Positions 15,258 through 24,201 of a DNA stretch of 64,000 nucleotides are shown in pieces. Position 1 is the first letter of the stretch. Each line of letters opens with the position of its first letter. Made by a program: the position numbers and the translations under genes. The stretch is from contig NZ_SJKA01000014.1 of NCBI RefSeq assembly GCF_004331435.1, positions 1 through 64,000 on the forward strand, in the 5' to 3' direction. Source of the DNA: Kribbella sindirgiensis. Its GTDB lineage: Bacteria > Actinomycetota > Actinomycetes > Propionibacteriales > Kribbellaceae. The notes beneath the pieces are model-generated. The model was not told the origin of the DNA. It did no database searches and saw nothing but the letters and a program-made list of their open reading frames with translations.

Positions 15258-17151
15258 CCTGCCCTGGCGCGACCTCGTGGCCGTTGACGGTGATCGTCGT
15301 ATGGCGGGGTTCGACGGCTAGCTCGATTGTGTGGTTGCGGTAGCTGAGGTTGGTCAGGTTGAGGTTGCCTGTGGCAAGTGGGGTGGGGGTGATGGTGAGA
15401 GAGCCGTCGGGGTGGGGGTGGATGCCCAGGAGGCCGGTGAGGACGGCTTCGGCGCCGGTGAGGCCGGCGATGATGTTGATGCGGCGGCCGGTGGCGGGGG
15501 CGCCGGGTTTGTCGGCGTAGTGGTCCTGGGGGAAGTACGGGTAGTGCTCGCCCATCCAGAACAGACGGCGCAGGACGTCCCACGCGCGGTCTGGTTCGCC
15601 GTGTTCCCAGAGAGTGAGTGCCAGTTGCGGGGCCTCGCCGGTATAGGCGCCGGCTCCGGACCAATCGATGTCAGCGGTCTCGTAGTGCAGTGGATCCTCG
15701 GCGCTGACACTGCTGACGCCGTACTCGCCGAGGAACGCGCCCGGGCGCAAGTGGCTGATCAGAGCGGCGACGACATCGGGCGGGCAGCCGCCGGTGCGAA
15801 GTACGTCGTACGCCTGGATCGAGTACGCGAGTTCGGTGTGGCCGTCCGGGTAGCGGCTGCGGAACCAGCCGGCGTCGGCGTCCCACAACTGACGGATCAC
15901 CTCGCTGCGGATCAGTTGTGCGGAGTCCCGAAGGTCAGCGGCCGGCAGTGCGGCGCCGGTGAGGTCGGACAGGTCGGCGAGAGTGTCGAGGGCCCAGGCG
16001 CGTTCGGCGTTGGGGCTCGCGACCACGTGCTCCCAGCCGGTACTCCGCATCTCGAGGAGGTTGCTCTGATCCCCGTAGTCCCGCAGTACGCCGGTCTGGT
16101 CGTCCGGCTGGAATCGCTTGTCGAGCGCGATCAGTACGTCGTACAGCCGGGACACGAGCGTGGGATCGAGCCGGCGTTCCGCGGCGGCGGCGCGGGCGAG
16201 GGAGACGAGTGACCAGCCGCTGTACGCGTAGGCGACGCCGAGGCCGGTGCCGTCGGGAGCGATCGCGTACCGGTCGGTGAGGTCGGCGTCGAGGAACGAC
16301 TCGATGATGTCGACGACGCGGTCGCCGAGCATCAGGCTGAGCAGGTTGGGCGCGTAGCCGCCGGTGTCCCAGACGTAGGCGCAGAGCGCGCCGCCGTCGA
16401 GGCCGGACGTCGCGAGGAACGGGCGGGTGACGAAGTCCGGGTGATCCCACCAGCACACCAGACCGCTCGCCAGGGAGCGTCGGTAGTACTGCTCGAGACC
16501 TGGGATGTCGGACGTGAGGACTGGGAGTCGGTCGAGCACGTCGGTCAGGGTGCTGGTGGAAGGGGTATGTCCGACTGCGAGCGTGAAGGTGATCGTGCCG
16601 TGGGGTGGGAGGGTCGCGGTCAGATCGCTGTGGTGGAAGGGTATTTCGGCACCCGCGCCCGGGCCGGGTGGGACCCAGCCCCATTCGGAGAGTGGTACCT
16701 GGTGGGCCTTGGTCGGGGCGAGGTCGGGCTGGATCGACACTTCGTGGGTGTTGGCAGAGCGGTTCGTGACCGTCAGCGTGAGTTCGTAGCCGGACGCGCC
16801 CGGGGCGACAGTGGACTCGACGGCGAGAGAGGTCAGTCGACCGTCGGCGTACTGGTGGTAGGTGCCGTGGCGGACCAGGCGGTCGGGTCGCCAGGTGCCG
16901 CCACACGGGAGCAGTCCGCGATCACCGGCACCGGGTCGTGCGGCGTCGACGATGCGCCGGCCGTCGACCTCGAACGAGATCGTCAGCCTGCTGTCGGGCG
17001 CGGCGAGTGGGGGAGCGAACCAGCCGCCGACGCCGCAGACGGTGTTCGCGAGCTGGGTGACGGTCGCGGTGGCGCTGCGCACCCAGAGCTCGGCGGGCGG
17101 TACGGCGCGACGCAGGTCGAAGCTGAAGTCGTCGAGGGTGTACGGCGGCAT
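15241..17151 (-). CDS. GH63/MGH1-type (alpha/alpha)6 glycosidase
   Basis: 636 residues, cytoplasmic, no signal peptide. An N-terminal beta-sandwich (to about 210) precedes an (alpha/alpha)6 barrel with VWDTGGYAPNLLSLMLGD, YAYSGWSLVSLARA and a C-terminal NIIAGLTGAEAVLTGLLG plus a short beta domain. This layout is that of MGH1-type/GH63-like glycosidases, which process small alpha-glycosides such as mannosylglycerate or glucosylglycerate, but the exact substrate is not evident. ATG 17151 is preceded by AGGAAGG. It is divergent from the LacI regulator, with shared operators at 17199-17244, so it is probably repressed by that regulator. Confidence 0.8.
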   Translation of the reverse strand: MPPYTLDDFSFDLRRAVPPAELWVRSATATVTQLANTVCGVGGWFAPPLAAPDSRLTISFEVDGRRIVDAARPGAGDRGLLPCGGTWRPDRLVRHGTYHQYADGRLTSLAVESTVAPGASGYELTLTVTNRSANTHEVSIQPDLAPTKAHQVPLSEWGWVPPGPGAGAEIPFHHSDLTATLPPHGTITFTLAVGHTPSTSTLTDVLDRLPVLTSDIPGLEQYYRRSLASGLVCWWDHPDFVTRPFLATSGLDGGALCAYVWDTGGYAPNLLSLMLGDRVVDIIESFLDADLTDRYAIAPDGTGLGVAYAYSGWSLVSLARAAAAERRLDPTLVSRLYDVLIALDKRFQPDDQTGVLRDYGDQSNLLEMRSTGWEHVVASPNAERAWALDTLADLSDLTGAALPAADLRDSAQLIRSEVIRQLWDADAGWFRSRYPDGHTELAYSIQAYDVLRTGGCPPDVVAALISHLRPGAFLGEYGVSSVSAEDPLHYETADIDWSGAGAYTGEAPQLALTLWEHGEPDRAWDVLRRLFWMGEHYPYFPQDHYADKPGAPATGRRINIIAGLTGAEAVLTGLLGIHPHPDGSLTITPTPLATGNLNLTNLSYRNHTIELAVEPRHTTITVNGHEVAPGQVIPPR

Positions 17152-17198
17152 GGGCGGCCTTCCTGATTCGCGGACAGCGCGAGACGCCCGGGGGCGTG

Positions 17199-17244
17199 CC
17201 GGACCGGTCCGGGCAGGTGATCCCGGCCTGCGTAGGACCGGTCC
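17199..17244. promoter_or_regulatory. Two LacI-type operators upstream of the glycosidase
   Basis: CCGGACCGGTCCGG (17199-17212, a perfect 14-base palindrome) and GGACCGGTCC (17235-17244, perfect 10 bases, flanked by TA and AA) lie 48-93 bases upstream of the glycosidase start. They share the GGACCNGTCC core with a third site before lacI. LacI repressors bind such palindromes with a central CpG. Confidence 0.65.
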
Positions 17245-17321
17245 AATACGGTGGTTCGATCGTGGCACGAGGACGCCGTACGGCGCAATCCCTCGATGGG
17301 AAACCGTTTTCGGGTCAGGTG

Positions 17322-17381
17322 TTGACGGGGTTGCGGGGCGCTGTTACGTTCCGGTGCACAACCCCGTTGGACCAGTCCAAC
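17322..17381 (+). promoter_or_regulatory. lacI-type gene promoter with operator
   Basis: A -35 box TTGACG at 17322-17327, a 17-base spacer and a -10 box TACGTT at 17345-17350 form a good vegetative-type promoter. The operator-like GTTGGACCAGTCCAAC (17366-17381; 7-base arms) begins about where transcription would start, suggesting that the LacI protein represses its own gene. AGGAGG follows shortly before the ATG at 17405. Confidence 0.65.
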
Positions 17382-17404
17382 GGATCCCGCAAGGAGGTGG
17401 CCGG

Positions 17405-18505
17405 ATGGCGAAGCTGACGATTCGTGACATCGCCGCGCTGTCCGGTGTCTCGAAGTCGACGGTCTCCCTGGTGCTGAACAACAGCCCGAAGGTGGACCCG
17501 GCGACGCGGCGGCACGTGCTCGCGGTGATGCGCCGCAACCGGTACGTCCCGAGTTTCGCGGCGACCGCGCTGGCCAAGGGCAGTACCCGGCTGATCGGGA
17601 TGGTCGTGCCGGGCCTGTCCTGGCACATGGTTGCCTCGATCAACATCGGGGTGGCCGCGGTGACCGAGCGCAGCGGGTTCGACATCATCCTGTACACCGC
17701 GACCAACGACCGTGACTACGGTTCGCTGATCGACCGCATCCTCACGTCGAGCATGGTGTCCGGCCTGCTCGTGGTCAGCCACGAGCAACCGCTGGAACCG
17801 CTCGTCCAGCTGCACTCCGACGGCCTGCCGGTCGTCCTCGTGAACACGATCGACGCCGATGTCGCGCTGCCGTCGGTCACCGCCGACAACTACGATGGCG
17901 CGCTGACGGCGATGGACCACCTGCTCCAGCTGGGACACGAGCGCATCGCCTGTGTCCAGGGACGGATGGTCTACCGGTGCTGCCAGGACCGCTACCGCGG
18001 TTACCTGGACGCGCTGCGGTCGGCCGGCATCCAGCCCGATCCCGAGCTCACCAAACCCGGTGACTTCCTGCCCGAGCAGATCCGCGCGCGGTCGGGGGAG
18101 CTGTTCGCGCTGCCGCCGGACCAGCGTCCGACTGCCGTGTTCGCGCACTCGGACGTGACGGCGTACGGCGTGATGACCGCCGCGGCCGAGGCCGGGCTGC
18201 GGGTGCCGGAGGACGTCTCGGTGATCGGTTTCGACGACATCGAGTCGGCGGCCCAGATCCGGCCGCCGCTGACCACCATTCAGCAGCCGTTCGTGGACAT
18301 GGGCAAGCGCGCCGCCGAGCTGCTGCTCGACGCGATCGGCCCCGCCGACCCTGACGCTGTTTCCGATGACCAGGAGCCGGTGGACGAGCGTCCCCGGCTC
18401 GTGATGCCGACCAGCCTGATCGTCCGGGCGAGTTGCGGGCCGGTGCCCGTGACCCGATCCCCGCGCGGACGCTCGCAGCCGAGCAAGACGACCTCCAAGG
18501 CCTGA
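17405..18505 (+). CDS. LacI-family transcriptional regulator
   Basis: 366 residues. N-terminal HTH and hinge: TIRDIAALSGVSKSTVSLVL (about 5-24), then the helix that enters the operator minor groove. The rest is a periplasmic-binding-protein-like effector domain with IGMVVPGLSWHM, VSVIGFDDIESAAQIRPPLTTI and a Ser/Arg-rich C-terminal tail. It probably senses a sugar released by the neighbouring glycosidases and represses the divergent glycosidase gene, itself and possibly the downstream GH10/ABC operon. A hairpin at 18543-18596 separates it from the GH10 gene. Confidence 0.92.
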   Translation: MAKLTIRDIAALSGVSKSTVSLVLNNSPKVDPATRRHVLAVMRRNRYVPSFAATALAKGSTRLIGMVVPGLSWHMVASINIGVAAVTERSGFDIILYTATNDRDYGSLIDRILTSSMVSGLLVVSHEQPLEPLVQLHSDGLPVVLVNTIDADVALPSVTADNYDGALTAMDHLLQLGHERIACVQGRMVYRCCQDRYRGYLDALRSAGIQPDPELTKPGDFLPEQIRARSGELFALPPDQRPTAVFAHSDVTAYGVMTAAAEAGLRVPEDVSVIGFDDIESAAQIRPPLTTIQQPFVDMGKRAAELLLDAIGPADPDAVSDDQEPVDERPRLVMPTSLIVRASCGPVPVTRSPRGRSQPSKTTSKA

Positions 18506-18542
18506 TCCGTCCCGGATCGAGGTCCCGCCCGACCGTCCGATC

Positions 18543-18596
18543 GCAGCAGTCCCCGTGCAGGACCCCGGCGTACCGCCGGCGGGTCCGCGCTGCTGT
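18543..18596. terminator. Long hairpin between lacI and the xylanase gene
   Basis: GGACCCCGGCG (18560-18570) pairs with CGCCGGCGGGTCC (18574-18586) around a 3-base loop with a small bulge, and GCAGCAG/CTGCTG flanks extend the stem outward. It lies in the 114-base gap after lacI. It could end lacI transcription or reduce read-through into the GH10 operon. No T-run is present. Confidence 0.6.
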
Positions 18597-18619
18597 GCGC
18601 CCTCCGAAAGGTTCGTCCA

Positions 18620-21600
18620 GTGATCAGAAAGCTGGCCACCGGGGTGATCGTCGCTCTGGTCGCGGCCGTCGCAGTGGTCGCGATCCAGCCCGCTGCGCGC
18701 GCCGACGCCGCCCCCGTCGAAGTCCTCCCGCCCGATGCCGTTGCCAACTTCACCGAGTTCAAGAGCCTCCCGGCCGACGCGACCCAGCAGGTCCCGATCA
18801 CCGGCAACCCGAACTTCACCAAGGCCCTCCAGATCGCTGTCCCGAACGGTCCGCAGAGTCCCGGTCTCGACGGCGAGTACGAGATCACGCTCGGCGTACC
18901 GGCGGCCGCGACTGTCACGCAAGGCGATGCGCTTGTCGCCACACTGTGGGCGCGGGCGATCTCGCCGAGCGCCGGTAACGCCCACGTGGTGTTCGAGACC
19001 GACGGGTCGCCGTACAAGAAGTCGCTCAACGCCGCGCTCCGGTACGGCACCGAGTGGCAGAAGTTCCAGTTCCCGTTCCGCGCCACGACGACCTACACGG
19101 CCGGCACCACGACCGCGGCGCATCTGAACCTCTGGCTCGGGTACGGCGCGCAGACCTTCCAGATCGCCGCCGTCTCCGTGCAGAACTGGGGCCAAGGTAC
19201 GCCGGCAGGGTACCCGCAGGTGACGTACGACGGCCGGGACGCGAACGCAGCCTGGCGTACGGCGGCCAACGCCCGGATCGACCAGTACCGTAAGGGAAAT
19301 CTCGCGGTGTCGGTCGTCGACCCGGCCGGGAACCCGGTCAGCGGCGCGACCGTTTCCGCCGTACAGCAGACCAGCGCGTTCAAGTTCGGCGCGGCCTCGG
19401 ACGGATCCCGCCTGATCGGTGACCCGTCCAGCGGGATCAGTGCCGCCGACCTCGCGCAGTACCAGAGCAAGGCCTCGACGATCTTCAACCAAGGGGCCCT
19501 GGGCAACAACCTGAAGTGGAACCACTGGGAGAACCCGACCGAACGCGACACGATCACACTGCCCGCGATGCAGTGGATGCGGGAGCGCGGACTGCGGATC
19601 CGCGGCCACAACCTGGTCTGGCCGTCGTGGGGCTACCTGCCGCCCGATCTGAGCACACTGCAGAACGACCCGGCCGCGCTGCGGACCCGAGCCAACAACC
19701 ACGTCCTGGACGAGGCCGGCGCACTGGCCGGGATCGTCGACGAGTGGGACGTCGTGAACGAGCCGTACTCGGAGCACAGCCTGCAGGACATCCTCGGGCC
19801 GAACGAGATCGAGTCCTGGTTCCGGCTGGCGCGTCTGGCCGACCCGACCGCGAAGCTCGCCCTGAACGACTACGGCCTGGTAGAGAACAACGGCTGGGAG
19901 ACCCGCCACCGCGACCATGTCTACAACATCGTGCAGTCGCTCAAGGCCTCGGGCGCACCGATCGACCTGGTCGGGTTCGAGAGTCATTTCAACGGCGTGC
20001 AGCTGACGTCGCCGGACGACTTGCTCGCGATCGTGGACCAGTTCGCGGCGCTCGGTGTGAAGGTCGCGATCACGGAGTTCGACGTGGACACCGACGACCT
20101 GCAACTGCAGGCGGACTACACCCGCGACTTCATGACCGCGATGTTCTCGAACCCGAACGTGAACCAGATCAGCAACTTCGGCCTCTGGACGAAGAACATC
20201 TACAACCCGCGCGTGGCGCTCTACAACGACGACTGGTCACCCAAGCCGAACGCACTGGTGTGGGAGGACCTGATCACTCGCCAGTGGCACACGAGCGTGA
20301 GTGGCCAGAGCAGTGCGGCCGGAACGTTCGGAACGCGCGGTTTCCTCGGTGACTACCTGGTGACGGTCACCGTGAACGGCATCTCCAAGCAGGTCAAGGT
20401 CGCGATGCCGACCACGGCCGGCGCGTCGGTCAAGGTGATCACCGACGGCATCGCCACCACCGTGCGCACCGATCAGCCGAACCCGATCGGCGACGGCGAC
20501 TTCGAGACCGGCACTCGCGGCTGGACCCCACTGGGCACCGGTCCGGCGACCGCGGCGAACGCCCACAGCGGTCACGGCGCGCTGTCGCTCAGTCCGGGCT
20601 CCGGTGTCACGCAGAACCTCACCGGAATCACGCCCGGCACGAGCTACCTGCTGTCCGGCTGGGGGAGGCTGAACGGCGGCGGCACCCAGTGCTACGCCGG
20701 CGTACGTGGAGGTGCCACCGCAGGTACGCCGACCTTCCAGTACGTGCTCTCCTACGCCGACGAACGCGCGTACACGCAGAAGCTGGCCGCCTTCACGCCA
20801 CCGACCGGGACGAAGTGGATTCAGGCGTTCGCCTGGTCGAACCCGGGTGCGACCTCGACCGAGTGCACCCTCGACGACCTCGCCATCACCCCCACGGACG
20901 GCACGCCACCGCCCGCCCAGGGACCGCCTGCGGTCGCGCCTCGCCTTCCAACGCCGTCGATCCTCAGCAACGGCTCTCTCGAGAACCAGTCGAACACGAC
21001 GGGCTGGTACTGCCTGGGAACGTGCACCCTGAAGAACGCATCGACGACCCCGCACGCCGGTAGCGGCGACTTGTCGGTGACCGCGCGAGCGGCCGCGTGG
21101 GCCGGGCCGGCGCAGGGCGTGGCGGTCGTGAACGGCGGGTTCTACGACTCGTCCGCCTGGGTGCGTCTGGCCAGCGGATCGGACACCGCGATGGTGAGTC
21201 TCAAGCTGACCACCTCAACGGGTTCGACGACGATCCGGCTCGGCTCGGCGGCGGTGACCTCGACCGGGTGGACCCGGATCTCGGCGGCCGACACGCAGGT
21301 CTCGTGGACCGGCACGCTGACCAAGGCCGAATGGTGGATCAGTACGACGACCGGCACTGACAGTCTGCTCGTCGACGACGCGTCCTTCGCCCCGATGGCC
21401 ACAACCGCCCCAGCCGGCACCGGTCCGGCGGAGACCGCCTTCAACCCGGTGCTGCCGACCGCGGCGTGCGTCGTACGCAACACCGGCGACAACACGTACA
21501 CGGCGTACTTCGGGTACTCCAACGCGAACAACTACTACATCCCGGTCCCCGTCGGTACGGACAACGCGTTCAGCCCCGGACCGTCCGATCGCGGCCAGAC

Positions 21601-21724
21601 CGTCTCGTTCCTGCCCTTCCAGCGACCGCGCCGCGTGGCGGTCACCTGGGACGGCAGCCCACTCACCTGGCGGCTCGGCGCACTGACCCAGACCGCGTCG
21701 TCGACCACGCCGGCCTGCAGCTAA
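18620..21724 (+). CDS. Secreted multidomain GH10 endo-1,4-beta-xylanase
   Basis: 1034 residues. Signal peptide about 1-29. A carbohydrate-binding jelly roll (CBM4/9/22-like, about 45-190) and a short RKGNLAVSVVDPAGNPVSGA segment (224-243) precede the GH10 barrel (about 255-560), with acid/base Glu381 in WDVVNEPY and nucleophile Glu486 in AITEFDVD. Two further binding-type modules (about 620-760 and 775-935) and a small two-Cys module (about 950-1034) follow. The module order up to the barrel resembles plant-type GH10. It cuts xylan outside the cell. GTG start at 18620. An ABC importer follows 18 bases downstream, presumably for the products. Confidence 0.9.
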   Translation: MIRKLATGVIVALVAAVAVVAIQPAARADAAPVEVLPPDAVANFTEFKSLPADATQQVPITGNPNFTKALQIAVPNGPQSPGLDGEYEITLGVPAAATVTQGDALVATLWARAISPSAGNAHVVFETDGSPYKKSLNAALRYGTEWQKFQFPFRATTTYTAGTTTAAHLNLWLGYGAQTFQIAAVSVQNWGQGTPAGYPQVTYDGRDANAAWRTAANARIDQYRKGNLAVSVVDPAGNPVSGATVSAVQQTSAFKFGAASDGSRLIGDPSSGISAADLAQYQSKASTIFNQGALGNNLKWNHWENPTERDTITLPAMQWMRERGLRIRGHNLVWPSWGYLPPDLSTLQNDPAALRTRANNHVLDEAGALAGIVDEWDVVNEPYSEHSLQDILGPNEIESWFRLARLADPTAKLALNDYGLVENNGWETRHRDHVYNIVQSLKASGAPIDLVGFESHFNGVQLTSPDDLLAIVDQFAALGVKVAITEFDVDTDDLQLQADYTRDFMTAMFSNPNVNQISNFGLWTKNIYNPRVALYNDDWSPKPNALVWEDLITRQWHTSVSGQSSAAGTFGTRGFLGDYLVTVTVNGISKQVKVAMPTTAGASVKVITDGIATTVRTDQPNPIGDGDFETGTRGWTPLGTGPATAANAHSGHGALSLSPGSGVTQNLTGITPGTSYLLSGWGRLNGGGTQCYAGVRGGATAGTPTFQYVLSYADERAYTQKLAAFTPPTGTKWIQAFAWSNPGATSTECTLDDLAITPTDGTPPPAQGPPAVAPRLPTPSILSNGSLENQSNTTGWYCLGTCTLKNASTTPHAGSGDLSVTARAAAWAGPAQGVAVVNGGFYDSSAWVRLASGSDTAMVSLKLTTSTGSTTIRLGSAAVTSTGWTRISAADTQVSWTGTLTKAEWWISTTTGTDSLLVDDASFAPMATTAPAGTGPAETAFNPVLPTAACVVRNTGDNTYTAYFGYSNANNYYIPVPVGTDNAFSPGPSDRGQTVSFLPFQRPRRVAVTWDGSPLTWRLGALTQTASSTTPACS

Positions 21725-21742
21725 GTCACTGGAGGAACACTC

Positions 21743-23212
21743 ATGTCATCACGCATCTCACGACGGACACTGCTCCGCGGGGCGGCCGGACTGGCCGGCG
21801 CCGGGGCGCTGGCCGGCTGCTCGTCCGGCAACGGAGGCTCCAGCGCGTCGAAGGCCTCGACGACCATCACCTACTGGGACTGGTACGCCAGCCAGGCCGG
21901 CTGGGTCGACAACGAGATCAAGCTGTTCCAGGAGGCCCATCCCGGGATCGCGGTCAAGAAGACCACGCAGGTCAGCGACAAGTACGCCGACCTGGTGTCG
22001 CTGGCGTACCGGAGCAACAACGCGCCGGACATCCTGATGGTGCCGAAGAGCCCGCAGCTGAGTCAGCAGATCTCGCAGAGCTGGCTCATGCCGCTGGACA
22101 AGTGGGCGACCGACTCCTGGCAGGGACGGTTCCCGGAGAACAGCTTCGTCGAAGGCGTCGACGTCTTCGGCGGGAAGGTCTACACCGCGCCGTTCGCCGC
22201 GCCGGCCCCGTCGCTGCAGCTCTACGTCCACCACGGGGTGTTCAAGGACGCCGGACTGACGAACGACGACGGCAGCGTGAAGCTCCCGAAGACGTGGGAC
22301 GAGGTCACCGGCGCCGCGGAGGCGATCGCGTCGAAGAGCGGTGGCAAGGTCGCGCCGTTCGGGTTCGGCAACTCGACGAACACGACCCTGGCCTGGTGGC
22401 TGGATCTGTTCGTCCGCGGCGCCGGCACGCCGGGTGGTGCGGCCGTCGGTGGTATCGACGGGATGGACTACCGGGTGGGGAAGTGGACGTTCGGCACGGA
22501 CCGGAACTACCTCGACGTCATCAACCTGCTGCTCGAGTGGAAGAACAAGAACTGGTTCTACCCGAACTCGATGAGCATCTCCGACGAGCAGGCCCGGGCC
22601 TTCTTCGAACGCGGCCGGTTCGGGATGACCGTCGGCGGTGTCTGGAACCAGCCGGAGTGGACCAAGCACAAGTTCACCGACTACAGCCTGGTCACGCTGC
22701 CGACGCCGTCGGCCGGAGACCCGAAGGCGTTGTTCTACGGCCCGCCCGGTGGCAAGTTCGTGGCGGTCAACGCGAAGACGCCGCACGCCGACGAGGCGTG
22801 GGCGTGGTTCGAATGGCTGTACAGCCCCGACGCGGGGAAGCGGTGGGTCGAGCAGGGGCAGGGACTCTCGGTGTACGCGAAGAACAACGACCCGAAGAGC
22901 GTGACCTTCGCTCCGTTCGCGCAGTACGTCGCGATGTCCGGGGCAGCGGTCGTCGGGCCGCAGCCGACGATCCGGAACCCGAAGGTGGCGGCCGTCCAGC
23001 TGCCTGGGGTGAAGCCGGACATCAACGACGTCCTCGCCGGCGTCTACACCGGACAGCTAAAGGATCCGCAGGCCGCGCTGAACGAACTGACCGACAAGAT
23101 GAACCAGGCGCTCGGTGACGCGATCACGAAGGCGCCGGGTGTCAGCCCGAAGGATTTCACGTTCTCCGACTGGGACCTGACCAAGCCCTACACGACCAAG
23201 CCGGGGGCCTGA
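21743..23212 (+). CDS. Sugar ABC transporter substrate-binding lipoprotein
   Basis: 489 residues. The N-terminus has SRRTLL, a twin-arginine-like motif, and a lipobox ending LAGC, so the protein is probably exported folded and anchored as a lipoprotein. The rest is a type I sugar-binding protein (SBP_bac_1), with TITYWDWYASQAGW near the mature N-terminus and GRFGMTVGGVWNQPEW in the hinge region. It delivers an oligosaccharide to the two permeases encoded directly downstream. The xylanase in the same operon suggests xylo-oligosaccharides. GGAGGA precedes the ATG. Confidence 0.92.
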   Translation: MSSRISRRTLLRGAAGLAGAGALAGCSSGNGGSSASKASTTITYWDWYASQAGWVDNEIKLFQEAHPGIAVKKTTQVSDKYADLVSLAYRSNNAPDILMVPKSPQLSQQISQSWLMPLDKWATDSWQGRFPENSFVEGVDVFGGKVYTAPFAAPAPSLQLYVHHGVFKDAGLTNDDGSVKLPKTWDEVTGAAEAIASKSGGKVAPFGFGNSTNTTLAWWLDLFVRGAGTPGGAAVGGIDGMDYRVGKWTFGTDRNYLDVINLLLEWKNKNWFYPNSMSISDEQARAFFERGRFGMTVGGVWNQPEWTKHKFTDYSLVTLPTPSAGDPKALFYGPPGGKFVAVNAKTPHADEAWAWFEWLYSPDAGKRWVEQGQGLSVYAKNNDPKSVTFAPFAQYVAMSGAAVVGPQPTIRNPKVAAVQLPGVKPDINDVLAGVYTGQLKDPQAALNELTDKMNQALGDAITKAPGVSPKDFTFSDWDLTKPYTTKPGA

Positions 23213-24201
23213 TGGCGGTGACCGCCCCGGTCCGCGAGCACTCCACCGACACCGCCCGCGCCGAGCCGCCGCGCTCGGCCGGGCGGCGTCGCGCCCGCCG
23301 CCGGACCTACCTGTGGTCGTACGTGTACCTGGCGCCGATGATGGTGCTGTTGCTGGTGTTCGTGGTGTACCCGATCATCGCCTCGCTGGGCTACACGTTC
23401 TACAAGTGGGACGGGATCGGCGACCCGTCGGACTTCGTGGGGCTGGACAACTTCCGCCAGATCGTCCACGACAGCATCTTCTGGCGGTCGCTCGGCCACA
23501 CCTTCGTGTACGCCGCGTTCGTCGTACCGATCCAGCTGGTGCTCGCGCTGGCGCTGGCGCTCGTGCTGAACAACAAGAAGCTGCGGTTCGCGTCGTTCTA
23601 CCGGACGTTGTTCTTCCTGCCGGTCGTCACGTCGGCCGCGGTGATCGGTGTCGTGATCCAGCTGCTGGTGTCGAACTTCGGGGACTCGATCAACTCGGTG
23701 CTGCTGAAGCTGCAGGTGATCGACCAGCACGTCGACTGGCTGGGGGATCCGCATTTCGCCCTCGGGATCATCATCCTGGTCGGGATCTGGCACACGTTCG
23801 GCTACAACCTCGTGTACTTCCTCGCGGGCCTGCAGACCATCCCGGACGAGCTGTACGAGGCCGCCCGGCTGGACGGCGCCGGCCGGTTCGCGACCTTCCG
23901 GTACATCACGATCCCGATGCTGCGCGCGGTCGGCGTGGTGATCGTGATCCTCGCGGTGATCGGGACCTTCCAGATCTTCGACCTCGTCCAGGTGCTGACC
24001 AGCGGCGGTCCGTTCTTCGCCACCGAGGTCGTGAACACGTACATCTACCACCTGGCGTTCGGTGGGAGTAACGCGAACGCGGTCCAGCCGGACATCGGCC
24101 TCGCCTCGGCCGCGTCGTTCGTGTACGGCGTACTGCTGATCGCGTTCTCGGTCGTGCAGGTCGTCGTACTGCGATCGCTCGCGAAGCGGAGGGCCCTATG
24201 A
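23212..24201 (+). CDS. Sugar ABC transporter permease, MalF-like
   Basis: 329 residues with six transmembrane segments after a cytoplasmic Arg-rich N-terminus (GRRRARRRTYLW). The EAA loop, which contacts the ATPase, is at YEAARLDGAGRFATFRYITI. The start overlaps the binding-protein stop (TGATG at 23210-23214) and the end overlaps the next permease by four bases (ATGA). Inner-membrane half of a carbohydrate importer. No ATPase gene is present in this operon. Confidence 0.92.
   Translation: MAVTAPVREHSTDTARAEPPRSAGRRRARRRTYLWSYVYLAPMMVLLLVFVVYPIIASLGYTFYKWDGIGDPSDFVGLDNFRQIVHDSIFWRSLGHTFVYAAFVVPIQLVLALALALVLNNKKLRFASFYRTLFFLPVVTSAAVIGVVIQLLVSNFGDSINSVLLKLQVIDQHVDWLGDPHFALGIIILVGIWHTFGYNLVYFLAGLQTIPDELYEAARLDGAGRFATFRYITIPMLRAVGVVIVILAVIGTFQIFDLVQVLTSGGPFFATEVVNTYIYHLAFGGSNANAVQPDIGLASAASFVYGVLLIAFSVVQVVVLRSLAKRRAL

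Noticed and set aside
18433..18978. Plus-strand frame linking the end of lacI and the start of the xylanase
   Set aside because: It overlaps two well-supported genes in another frame, and its product is an Arg-rich shadow sequence.
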